From the NCBI GenBank assembly GCA_034437895.1, contig DAOTTO010000162.1, positions 1-11,649 on the forward strand: a DNA stretch of 11,649 nt, in the 5' to 3' direction. Position numbers and translations under genes: made by a program. This DNA comes from JANRLJ01 sp034437895. Its GTDB lineage: Bacteria > Chloroflexota > Anaerolineae > Aggregatilineales > Phototrophicaceae. Position 1 is the stretch's first letter. Each line of letters opens with the position of its first letter. Below the pieces are notes generated by a model. It worked only from the letters and a program-made list of their open reading frames with translations, did no database searches and was not told the DNA's origin. This document shows, in pieces, positions 1-6,977 of the stretch.

Positions 1-2
1 CG

Positions 3-119
3 CTGTTGACAGGCGCACTCGCAGGTCAGCCGGAGACGATTGTAATTTACTTTGATCTGGCGGATGGTGTGGGCGAGCGCAATGTGACGCAAGTTTCCAA
101 CATGGCGACCTGCCCATAA
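3..119 (+). CDS. C-terminal fragment of a convergent gene, unknown function (partial)
   Basis: An open frame enters the window at its left edge and runs 38 codons to a TAA at 117-119. It ends with ETIVIYFDLADGVGERNVTQ followed by VSNMATCP. The other two plus frames are stopped within the first 60 bases, and the residue mix (varied, acidic, no low-complexity shadow pattern) looks like real protein. The end has no recognisable motif, so no function is assigned; a single cysteine sits two residues from the C-terminus. The gene converges on the polysaccharide operon, whose last stop codon lies 114 bp away, with a strong hairpin between them. The piece is short enough that a chance open frame cannot be excluded. 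Confidence 0.5.
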   Translation: MLTGALAGQPETIVIYFDLADGVGERNVTQVSNMATCP

Positions 120-174
120 TCGAGGTCAATGGAATCGGATTGGTATTATGTAGAGCGTACCGAAGTGTGCGCCC

Positions 175-210
175 TTGCCGGGAACGACCTATGTGTCGTT
201 CCCTAGGCAA
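175..210. terminator. Hairpin between convergent genes, likely bidirectional transcription end
   Basis: GGGAACGAC (180-188) pairs perfectly with GTCGTTCCC (195-203) around the 6-base loop CTATGT. After a two-base bulge (204-205) the stem continues as TTGCC (175-179) with GGCAA (206-210), making 14 pairs in all. It starts 23 bases beyond the stop of the kinase gene and 55 bases beyond the stop of the plus-strand fragment. Placement between two converging genes favours a shared terminator. Neither side has a clear T-run, so it is not a textbook intrinsic terminator; it could instead block 3' exonucleases or act together with Rho. Confidence 0.55.
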
Positions 211-233
211 AATCGCCTTGTTAGGGATGCAAA

Positions 234-1844
234 TTATACCGAGTTAAGAATTGTACCGCTGACTGTGCTGCCGACCTGTACAAACTGGTCTTTAATTTTG
301 ATAAGCTCTTCCCGGTTGGTATGGCCGATGGCGGCGATCAAGATGACATTTGGCTTGACACTCGCCGCAATGACATGGCTATCAGCCATCAATTGTGCCG
401 GAGGGGTATCAATAATGACTGCATCAAAGTCAAACTCACTTTGAATAGCATTTAGCGCCCGCTGCAAATTTTGGAAGCCCAACATATTGGCCGAAACTTC
501 TGTGCCTGCCAAACCGCTGGTCATCACTTGTAAATTGCTGATGCTGGAAACTTGGATTTGATGACGTGCCAAGATAATGGTTTGCGTATCATTGGGGGTG
601 CGCTCGGCATAATCAGGGTTTTCATTAATCTGTGCCAACAACGGGACTAATCCGACACTGTTATTGAGGTTGAAAATATCGTGGATAATGGGTTTTCGCA
701 GATCGCCATCAATAAGAAGTGTTTTGATACCTGCTTCTGCCATAATCACCGCTAGATTAGCCGCGCTAAAACTGCGCCCCTCTCGTTTATCCGGGCTGAC
801 GACCAGATAAATGTTACTGAGCGATTGGGGACGTTCACCAGAGAAAAGCAGCTTAGACATGACTTGTCGATAGCCCTCAAACATGGGAGAGCGTGGATTA
901 TGGGCGACGAGGTAATTTTGGGCTTTTTCGCTTGTCTTCTTTACACGTTTTATAAGCCCTAGTACAGGCACTTGCAGCCACTTTTGGACTTCGTTTTCTG
1001 TCCTTATCTTCCCATCGATATATTCCAGATAGAGCAGCAGCCCACCAATGGTCATGCCGATAACGATAAAGACAACGAGGATAGTCACGAGATTGCGATT
1101 CACATTCAATGACCGAACAGGAAGTTGTCCTTCTTCGACAAGGGTTAGGCGGTTGACGCGGTTCGAGAGATCAAGATAGGTATTGGTAAACTGCGCGAGA
1201 TTGCCTCTGGCGGTGTCTAGCTGGTCAATAATCCGATTATATTGTTCGGTGAGCGTAAGAATCTCGCGCTGATTGTTGGCAGTGGTGGCTTCATCAAGTG
1301 CCGCGCCAATACGAATTGCTTCTACGCTGCGAGTCGTAATTTGTTCTTGAATAGCATCAATTTGTCCTTGAAGCACATTCAACTGCCGTTGTTCTTCAGG
1401 CGTTAACGTCGTTGGGCTGCCTTCAATCAGTTTTTGGACGATTGTATTGGCGATGTCGCGGGCGCGTTCTCTTTGGCTGTCTGTTACGCGGATGATGAGG
1501 ATTGAGGTTTCCAAAACTTGACGGGCGCTGACCATCGACTTAAGGCGGTTGATCGAAATCACCCCATCAAGACCTAAGTCATCAAGCGTTCCCTGTAAGA
1601 TATTGCGTGTTTCGGCCAGCTCAATATAGGTCGAGACTAATGAACGTGCTAAGCTCACCTCAGAGGGATTTGGATTAGGCGAGGTGATGGCATTTCCGAT
1701 AAAAACCTTCGCCTCTGAGCGATAGGTTGGGGCTTGGCGACCTAGATACCAATAAACGGCTCCTCCGGCGAGCGCAGCCAACAGGAGGACTATCCACAAA
1801 CGCCTAAGAACATAGTTGACATACTTCAAAAATTCTTGACCCAC
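234..1844 (-). CDS. Fused Wzz chain-length regulator / BY-kinase-like ATPase with degenerate kinase motifs
   Basis: This is a 536-residue inner-membrane co-polymerase with a fused cytoplasmic tyrosine-kinase-like domain, a family that sets polysaccharide chain length and steers export. A Wzz-type N-terminus carries a membrane segment at about 17-34. An extracytoplasmic, partly coiled-coil region follows (about 35-250), then a second membrane segment at about 252-274. The kinase-like domain has Walker A' (LLIDGDLRKP, 376-385) and Walker B (VIIDTPP, 476-482). Its Walker A is unusual: SPDKREGRS (350-358) where the family has SxxPGEGKS, so Arg357 stands in for the lysine. The EX2RX2R oligomerisation motif is half lost (E323, R326, M329). 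The last tyrosine is Y412, so there is no C-terminal tyrosine cluster. It may bind nucleotide without acting as an autokinase. The start is GTG, with AAGGA (1855-1859) overlapping the stop of the preceding gene. It is the last gene of the operon. Confidence 0.9.
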   Translation of the reverse strand: MGQEFLKYVNYVLRRLWIVLLLAALAGGAVYWYLGRQAPTYRSEAKVFIGNAITSPNPNPSEVSLARSLVSTYIELAETRNILQGTLDDLGLDGVISINRLKSMVSARQVLETSILIIRVTDSQRERARDIANTIVQKLIEGSPTTLTPEEQRQLNVLQGQIDAIQEQITTRSVEAIRIGAALDEATTANNQREILTLTEQYNRIIDQLDTARGNLAQFTNTYLDLSNRVNRLTLVEEGQLPVRSLNVNRNLVTILVVFIVIGMTIGGLLLYLEYIDGKIRTENEVQKWLQVPVLGLIKRVKKTSEKAQNYLVAHNPRSPMFEGYRQVMSKLLFSGERPQSLSNIYLVVSPDKREGRSFSAANLAVIMAEAGIKTLLIDGDLRKPIIHDIFNLNNSVGLVPLLAQINENPDYAERTPNDTQTIILARHQIQVSSISNLQVMTSGLAGTEVSANMLGFQNLQRALNAIQSEFDFDAVIIDTPPAQLMADSHVIAASVKPNVILIAAIGHTNREELIKIKDQFVQVGSTVSGTILNSV

Positions 1845-1854
1845 GAATGTTTAA

Positions 1855-1859
1855 TCCTT
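1855..1859 (-). promoter_or_regulatory. Ribosome binding site supporting the GTG start of the Wzz/kinase gene
   Basis: Minus-strand AAGGA lies 10 bases before the GTG at 1844-1842 and shares two bases with the TAA of the ligase-like gene (1860-1858). This supports the GTG start and suggests translational coupling of the two genes. Confidence 0.6.
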
Positions 1860-3126
1860 AATTAGCTGCCGGGCTGATAAGATACGGCATACTTGGGAGT
1901 ATCGTCTCACTTTGACGAGCCTCAGCAGGTTTTTGCTGTACAGTGAGCGAAAAGGCAATCACAAGATAAAGTGTCCAGTATATACTGTTAAAGAGGATAA
2001 AATCCTCAGAGGTACTCAAAATTAAGAGATAGCTTAAATACAATACCGGCCACAACCCATCCGCCTTTCGCGTCATTCGCACTTTTCTTAATGCTTGTAA
2101 ATACATAATGGCTGTGCTAATCACGAAAAGTATAGGGGCAGCGATTCCCAAATTCACCCAAACATCCAAATAGCTGTTATGGGCGGAACCGGGGGTAAAA
2201 GCATCATTCCTGCTCCAAAGCGTCCCATAAATACCGTCCCATCGATTAAAAAAAGCGCCGTGACCATATCCTGTCCACATACGCTCGCTAATGGCATATT
2301 GTACCTTAGCCCACACATCAGTACGGCCTGTTAAGGAGGGGTCTTTGCCTAGACTAATCAATACCGCATCGGTATCAATATTCGTCACAAAGAGGATAAA
2401 TAAAATAGCAGGAATTGCCATTGCGATGAGTAAGGCTATACCGGGGACGATACCGATGCGGAAGACACGCAGCGCGAAAGAGAGCAGCGTTACGTTGACG
2501 ACGATCAGCAGGGATGTCATGGAATCCGACATAAAGACGAAAAACAGCATCACAAAATAGCCGAAAAATTTAAGCAGGAGCATTCGTCGAGATTCAAAAG
2601 GATAGCAAAGTGCCAATAGAGCGCCCATTGCCATCACGCGCCCAAACAGATTCTTTTGCGTAAAAACGCCTTTCCAAGCTGCGCCAGAGGTTGCTTCTGG
2701 GAAAACGAAGACAAAAATTACGCTGAAGACAGCGAGGATAATCACCGTTTGCGCGAGGATTTTTAACTGCTGCACATTGCTAAAGCGGGTAGCAAAGTAG
2801 GCCGCGAAAAGCGTCGTCATCACCAACGCGGATGTACGCGAAATTGTCGCGGGACGATTCGCAGACCAAACGACAGATGCTACCGCTAACAAGGTCAAGA
2901 TTGTGACGAAGGGCGTTTTTATGAATGCAGGGACGATTGTTCTAAGATTCATCCCTACGAAAATCAGCAGCACCCCATAATAACTTAGGCGGATGACTTG
3001 CCAAATACTGCTCGGAACATATTCTCGGAAGGCATCGCCAATGACGACCAGCCCGATAAAAACAAAGATCAGTTCTATACGACTGGCCTGAGCCTGCGTC
3101 GTCATTGTTCTGGATGCTACTGCCAT
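1858..3126 (-). CDS. O-antigen polymerase/ligase family membrane protein (Wzy/WaaL-like)
   Basis: This 422-residue, strongly hydrophobic protein has about ten to twelve predicted membrane segments. It shows hallmarks of the O-antigen ligase/polymerase superfamily: the GVFTQKNLFG motif at 153-162 (family form G-x-F-x-x-K-N-x-x-G); a periplasmic-type loop with SLTGRTDVW (264-272) and GYGHGAFF (286-293); and the AHNSYLD motif (315-321) with the His316 region conserved in this family. The family moves undecaprenyl-linked glycans, either joining repeat units or attaching chains to an acceptor. Next to a Wzz-type regulator and a flippase, repeat-unit polymerisation is the more likely role, but sequence alone does not separate Wzy from WaaL. 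The ATG start has AGGAA nine bases upstream and follows the GT2 gene by 19 bases. Sequence cannot exclude starting at Met8. Confidence 0.88.
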   Translation of the reverse strand: MAVASRTMTTQAQASRIELIFVFIGLVVIGDAFREYVPSSIWQVIRLSYYGVLLIFVGMNLRTIVPAFIKTPFVTILTLLAVASVVWSANRPATISRTSALVMTTLFAAYFATRFSNVQQLKILAQTVIILAVFSVIFVFVFPEATSGAAWKGVFTQKNLFGRVMAMGALLALCYPFESRRMLLLKFFGYFVMLFFVFMSDSMTSLLIVVNVTLLSFALRVFRIGIVPGIALLIAMAIPAILFILFVTNIDTDAVLISLGKDPSLTGRTDVWAKVQYAISERMWTGYGHGAFFNRWDGIYGTLWSRNDAFTPGSAHNSYLDVWVNLGIAAPILFVISTAIMYLQALRKVRMTRKADGLWPVLYLSYLLILSTSEDFILFNSIYWTLYLVIAFSLTVQQKPAEARQSETILPSMPYLISPAAN

Positions 3127-3145
3127 AAGTTGTTGTTCCTATTGC

Positions 3146-4054
3146 TTACCATAACTTTCCCGATTTGGTAGAAAGCGCACGGATCATGCTGTAAGCTCGG
3201 TATGTGCGACTCCATATCACTAGCAAAAGCACCTTGCCTTTATCAAGAAGGTTTAATTTGCTTTTGAACAGACTGTCCAGCTCAGACGGGACTGGCAAAA
3301 TAAACATCCGCTTTAAAAACTTGCCTTGCAAAAATACCGGCAGTTTTGATGTAGAACGGCGCTTCAATAAGTCGGTATAACTATAGGACACGCGGCTCGT
3401 TTTTTTGTTTATTTCCTTTAAGGTGCGCCGCGCAGGATGCTGAATGGCGACGTTGTGGTCATAGACCAACTTATAACCATGAGCATACACACGCTGTCCC
3501 CATTCTTCATCGCCTGAGCTTTTAAGTTCGCCGTTAAACAAGCCAACCGCCTCAAAAATTTTCTTGGTGGTGAACATATTGCAGGTGGGCATAAAATGAT
3601 GCTTCTGGACATTGGCTTTTGTCGGGAAGGCATAGACACTTTCCATCAATTCCACCCATGTCCTGTTATTAGGGTCTTTAGGGAAAACATCCACCCGCCC
3701 GCCGACCAAACCACTATCCGGCTCACGAAGCAGCGCCCGAATGCCGCTTTCCAGCCAATCTGGATACGGGATACAATCGGAATCGATAAAGGCTAAATAG
3801 TCTGATGTTGTGTTCCTAATGCCCGCATTTCGGGCTAAATCTGGCCCGCCTTGCGCTTCAAAGACAATCCGGGCATGAGGCGCATTTTCCAAAGCCGGTG
3901 CGACGGGTTCTTTGGAAGCATTATCGACAACGATCACTTCATAGCGATCACTTGGATAGGTTTGCTTCTCCAAATTTTCCAACAACACCTTCAAGCGTGC
4001 TGTGTCATTGTAAACGGGTGTGATGATCGATACGAAAGGTAAATCGTTTGCCAT
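3146..4054 (-). CDS. GT2 family glycosyltransferase
   Basis: This 302-residue protein has a GT-A fold of CAZy family GT2, using a nucleotide sugar to extend a lipid-linked or growing glycan at the inner face of the membrane. It shows an N-terminal beta strand FVSIITPVYN (7-16), the nucleotide-binding VVDNAS (42-47), the metal-binding FIDSD with D91 and D93, and an acidic SGDEEW (180-185) at the expected place of the catalytic base. It lacks membrane segments typical of processive synthases and has a basic C-terminal half (about 207-302) that may sit on the membrane. The donor and acceptor are unknown. It is less like the two tandem GT2s of this locus than they are to each other (VDNAS rather than VDDGS). 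Its start has only a weak AGG upstream, after a 111-bp gap that may hold a promoter. Confidence 0.88.
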   Translation of the reverse strand: MANDLPFVSIITPVYNDTARLKVLLENLEKQTYPSDRYEVIVVDNASKEPVAPALENAPHARIVFEAQGGPDLARNAGIRNTTSDYLAFIDSDCIPYPDWLESGIRALLREPDSGLVGGRVDVFPKDPNNRTWVELMESVYAFPTKANVQKHHFMPTCNMFTTKKIFEAVGLFNGELKSSGDEEWGQRVYAHGYKLVYDHNVAIQHPARRTLKEINKKTSRVSYSYTDLLKRRSTSKLPVFLQGKFLKRMFILPVPSELDSLFKSKLNLLDKGKVLLLVIWSRTYRAYSMIRALSTKSGKLW

Positions 4055-4083
4055 AGTGTTACAAACCTGTCTTATTGTAGCTA

Positions 4084-4112
4084 ACTGTATAATTAATGCC
4101 TGTAGGAAACAA
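4084..4112 (-). promoter_or_regulatory. Weak internal promoter candidate upstream of the GT2/ligase/kinase genes
   Basis: The 4055-4165 gap is the longest in the operon and is AT-rich. On the minus strand TTGTTT (4112-4107) and TACAGT (4089-4084) are 17 bases apart, matching three and four of six sigma-70 consensus positions. They lie about 30-58 bases before the ATG at 4054. The match is modest and no convincing terminator is seen for the gene upstream, so this may only add to read-through transcription. Confidence 0.25.
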
Positions 4113-4165
4113 GACCTATTTGGTTATATTCTGGTTAGGATGCCTATAAAGGAAGGTTGGGTTGC

Positions 4166-5788
4166 TTAGTTCTGTGTGGTCGCCAACGCATTCCATACAG
4201 GGATCGCTCCCGCGTCATTGGGTAAAGTTGCGTTGAGTGTGCCGTTGGTTTCCTGGCCTAACGCACGTAAAGTCTCCCAAGTGTGTTCTTGCCCTGCCCA
4301 ACGCCAACGGTTTGAGGCTGGATTGGTCAGATAATAGGTATTGGCATCAAAGCGATTGTCGCCTAAAGCCCAAAAATTGGCTTCCTCCCAATCGGTCATT
4401 ACGCCGCTGACTCCCGCGCTCCCCATATAGATAATCGTGTTGTTATGCACGTTATTGTTATAACCTTGCCAAGGCGCATCCCCCCCGCCCCGATCCTGCT
4501 GCATAATGCCGATGCCTTTGCCCCCTTCAGGGCTGACAACGACTTGGTTTCCATAGACTTCGGCGTTGCTCGACGTGGAAATGAGGATTTGTGCGCCGTA
4601 CATCATATAATCGGCTTTGCTTAGGCCATTGAACATCACGATGTTATTACGGATGATGGCATCGTAACTAATCTCATGAAAAATGCCTGAGCCAGCATTA
4701 TTCACAACCAGATTGTTTTCATAAAGCGTGTTACGGTTATCAATATCCGTCCAAAGCCCGGTACCCGCGTTATCATGCACATAATTGCCGCGCACGATTA
4801 ATCCATCCGTGCGGGCGAACTTGGTCGCGCCTGCCTCCCAATTGATACGAAAGCCTGCGTAATTATTAGCGGCGATTTCGTTATTTTCCACCAATGCGTC
4901 AGAAATGCGGTTTGCGCCAATGCCCATCTGTCCGTTGCCGCTGATGTTGCTGTTGATAAGGCGCATTTGATTGCCCAAATGAATGCCCACGCCATGATTT
5001 AAACGTAAGGTGACATTATCAACAAGCCATGCTGTGGATGTGCGTCCATTAATCGCACCATGTTGGGCGGGGTTGGCATATTTCTCGATGGTCAAATGGC
5101 TGATGGTCACGCCGTTGGCCTCTCCGAAGAAAGCCGCATCGGTTACGCTTGTTTCCACCAAACGCCCCTCATAATGATCCGTGAGGTAGATTTTGTCATT
5201 GGCGTAATCAAAAAACCATGTACCCGTCGTCAGTTGAGCGCGTGAGGCCACATGTTGGAGCGGAACGTTATCTACGAACACGTCTTCAGGATAGGAACAA
5301 CGCTCGTAGCCTTCCATACATTCGCCCTGCACTACGCCTTCTTGGGTTTGCCCAACTGCCACCCAATAGCCGTCTTCTTGGGTCAATTGGGTCAACTGGA
5401 GCGCCCCATTCAAAATCGCGCCGGATTGCCCGGTGAAGGTATCGCCATCGCGGGGCTGAATGCGCTGCATCCGATAAACACCCGGCGTAAACACAAAGGT
5501 CGTCCCCGCTGCATATTGATCTACGACAGCCTGCACATTATCGGTGGGATAAAGTTCTACTGCTGTGGCATTCGTGCTATTTAGCGAGACTTGCGCTTGT
5601 GCCGAGGGCGGTTGTATCGTCATTTCTGGTACATTCGCCCCGGCAACCACTGTAGACAGATCCGCTACAACAACTGCATCGCCCCTATTCACATGCCGGA
5701 TATACGCCAGTGTAAGGATACTGCCTGCGATAAGACCGATGCACAGCACGATAACGAGGAAAAAGCCAAGTTTTTTATTCTCAATCAA
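4166..5788 (-). CDS. Membrane-anchored right-handed parallel beta-helix protein, possible polysaccharide-modifying enzyme
   Basis: Read from the TTG at 5788-5786, this is a 540-residue protein. It opens with a short basic stretch and one membrane segment (about residues 9-30), so it should be anchored with the bulk outside the cytoplasm. After a linker comes a segment typical of pectate-lyase-like proteins (TTFVFTPGVYRM, about 96-107, then GDTFTGQSGAILNGA, about 115-129), and two cysteines (about 157 and 164) that could form a disulfide. About 250-490 is a series of beta-helix rungs rich in NN, such as NNLVVNNAGSGIF and NNIVMFNG. Such folds act as lyases, C5-epimerases or hydrolases, or simply bind glycans; which applies here is not visible. 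An upstream ATG at 5881 would overlap the GT4 gene by 92 bases and lacks support; ATG 5824 has no ribosome site. The TTG lies one base after the GT4 stop, with AGGGA in front. Confidence 0.82.
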   Translation of the reverse strand: MIENKKLGFFLVIVLCIGLIAGSILTLAYIRHVNRGDAVVVADLSTVVAGANVPEMTIQPPSAQAQVSLNSTNATAVELYPTDNVQAVVDQYAAGTTFVFTPGVYRMQRIQPRDGDTFTGQSGAILNGALQLTQLTQEDGYWVAVGQTQEGVVQGECMEGYERCSYPEDVFVDNVPLQHVASRAQLTTGTWFFDYANDKIYLTDHYEGRLVETSVTDAAFFGEANGVTISHLTIEKYANPAQHGAINGRTSTAWLVDNVTLRLNHGVGIHLGNQMRLINSNISGNGQMGIGANRISDALVENNEIAANNYAGFRINWEAGATKFARTDGLIVRGNYVHDNAGTGLWTDIDNRNTLYENNLVVNNAGSGIFHEISYDAIIRNNIVMFNGLSKADYMMYGAQILISTSSNAEVYGNQVVVSPEGGKGIGIMQQDRGGGDAPWQGYNNNVHNNTIIYMGSAGVSGVMTDWEEANFWALGDNRFDANTYYLTNPASNRWRWAGQEHTWETLRALGQETNGTLNATLPNDAGAIPVWNALATTQN

Positions 5789-5789
5789 G

Positions 5790-6974
5790 TCATTTTCCCT
5801 GTATTTGCTTGCGGTTGATGACATCTGTGTAGATTTGGGTGAGCAGGGTGTAGTTGCTTTGCGCGGTGTATTTTTGTTCAAAGACTTGTCGTGATGTTGC
5901 GCCCATTTGGGTGGCTAGGGCGTTATCGCTCCACAGCCGTTGGACTTTCTCTGCTAGATCGTCGGCATCGCCGGGTGTAAAGTGCAGTCCGGTCTGCTGG
6001 TCATCGACAACTTCCGCGACAGCACCCAACCGAGAGGCCACAACAGGCACCCCACACGCGAATGATTCCATAGCGACGCGCCCGAAAGTCTCGTACCATT
6101 CCGACGGAAAAACAAGAAAACGTGCATTTTTCATGATTTGCTGCGTTTCGTCGCCTTTGCGATGTCCCATAAATTCAATCGTGGTGAGCTTATGTGCTTG
6201 GCAATAAGCCTTCATTTCCTCTAATAGGGGGCCATCCCCCACGATTTTGAGCGGGATGCCGTCTAACTTCTCCCACGCTTTCAAGACCGTCCACACCCCT
6301 TTTTCAGGTGTCAGCCGCCCGACAAACACGGCATAGTCGCCCTGCCCTTCTCGGATGCCAGGATCATATTGGAGAAAATTAGATTTAACGACGATTTTCT
6401 CGGCAGTCATTCCAGCCTGAATAAACTTCTGTTTGACAAATTCCGTCAGGGCGATGTAAGTATCGACCTTTTTCTGCCACGTATTCATGAGGCGATGAGT
6501 CGTAATTAATGCCGCCACGCCTGCCGATTGGGCTTTCGAGTCGCGGTAACAGCTATGCACTACGCCCGGCCAAGGAGGGGTCTTGCCCATGCAATCCTCA
6601 CAGACATGCCCATCGCGGAAGAAGAGTGCGTTTGGACACATCAAGCGGTAATTCCGTAGGCTCTGCACAACCGGAACCCCCTCAGCTTGTGCCGCATAAT
6701 AAGCAGCCGGAGAGATAAGCGGGAAGGTATTTTGAAAATGGGCGATGTCGAATTTTTCCTGACGGAAAAGATCGCGCAGTTCGCGGTAGACGCTGCGATT
6801 CCAGATGGTGGCTTGGGCGACTTGGAGCTTACCCATCTGATTGATTTCATCATTATGCTTGGTATAGCGATGGACGGTATGACCGTTGCGCTCTAAAATC
6901 TCGGCTTCAGCGGCGAAACTGCGATCTTCCCCGCCCTGCTGCTGATAAAAATTATGCGCCATAAAAATTTTCAT
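5790..6974 (-). CDS. GT4 family glycosyltransferase with a four-cysteine insertion
   Basis: This 394-residue GT-B enzyme is a retaining glycosyltransferase of CAZy family GT4. The N-terminus MKIFMAHNFYQQQGGEDRSF is the acceptor-side opening typical of one exopolysaccharide GT4 subgroup. The donor domain begins near VGRLTPEKG (218-226), and the EX7E catalytic pair is E295 and E303, followed by SFACGVPVVAS and a conserved E321. A loop with C113, C125, C128 and C142 (C-x11-C-x2-C-x13-C) lies in the N-terminal domain. Similar cysteine loops are known in this subgroup and may bind metal, though that is inference. Sugar specificity cannot be told. The start codon is three bases after the stop of the other GT4 gene with only a weak ribosome site (AAGA), so coupling is likely. 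The stop is one base before the beta-helix TTG. Confidence 0.9.
   Translation of the reverse strand: MKIFMAHNFYQQQGGEDRSFAAEAEILERNGHTVHRYTKHNDEINQMGKLQVAQATIWNRSVYRELRDLFRQEKFDIAHFQNTFPLISPAAYYAAQAEGVPVVQSLRNYRLMCPNALFFRDGHVCEDCMGKTPPWPGVVHSCYRDSKAQSAGVAALITTHRLMNTWQKKVDTYIALTEFVKQKFIQAGMTAEKIVVKSNFLQYDPGIREGQGDYAVFVGRLTPEKGVWTVLKAWEKLDGIPLKIVGDGPLLEEMKAYCQAHKLTTIEFMGHRKGDETQQIMKNARFLVFPSEWYETFGRVAMESFACGVPVVASRLGAVAEVVDDQQTGLHFTPGDADDLAEKVQRLWSDNALATQMGATSRQVFEQKYTAQSNYTLLTQIYTDVINRKQIQGK
5796..5800 (-). promoter_or_regulatory. Ribosome binding site deciding the TTG start of the beta-helix gene
   Basis: Minus-strand AGGGA lies seven bases before the TTG at 5788-5786 and inside the last codons of the GT4 gene, whose TGA is at 5792-5790. 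The candidate ATGs further upstream (5881, 5824) lack such a site. The arrangement, a stop, one base, then a start, is typical of translationally coupled genes. Confidence 0.6.
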
Positions 6975-6977
6975 CGG

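Noticed and set aside
4088..4093. Perfect TATAAT on the plus strand in the 4055-4165 gap
   Set aside because: No acceptable -35 hexamer lies 16-18 bases upstream, and there is no plus-strand gene downstream to serve; the AT-rich gap makes chance matches likely.
5374..5399. Repeated TTGGGTCAA units in the beta-helix gene
   Set aside because: They encode the residues LTQLTQ in frame and are only two copies; ordinary coding sequence rather than a repeat element.
5252..5584. Plus-strand open frame of about 110 codons inside the beta-helix gene
   Set aside because: It is antisense to a well-supported coding gene, lacks a ribosome site of note and has no recognisable domain; typical shadow frame.
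5854..6207. Plus-strand open frame of about 117 codons opposite the GT4 gene
   Set aside because: It is complementary to the conserved catalytic end of the GT4 protein, and its composition (rich in Arg, Ser, Cys) is that of a reverse-complement shadow.
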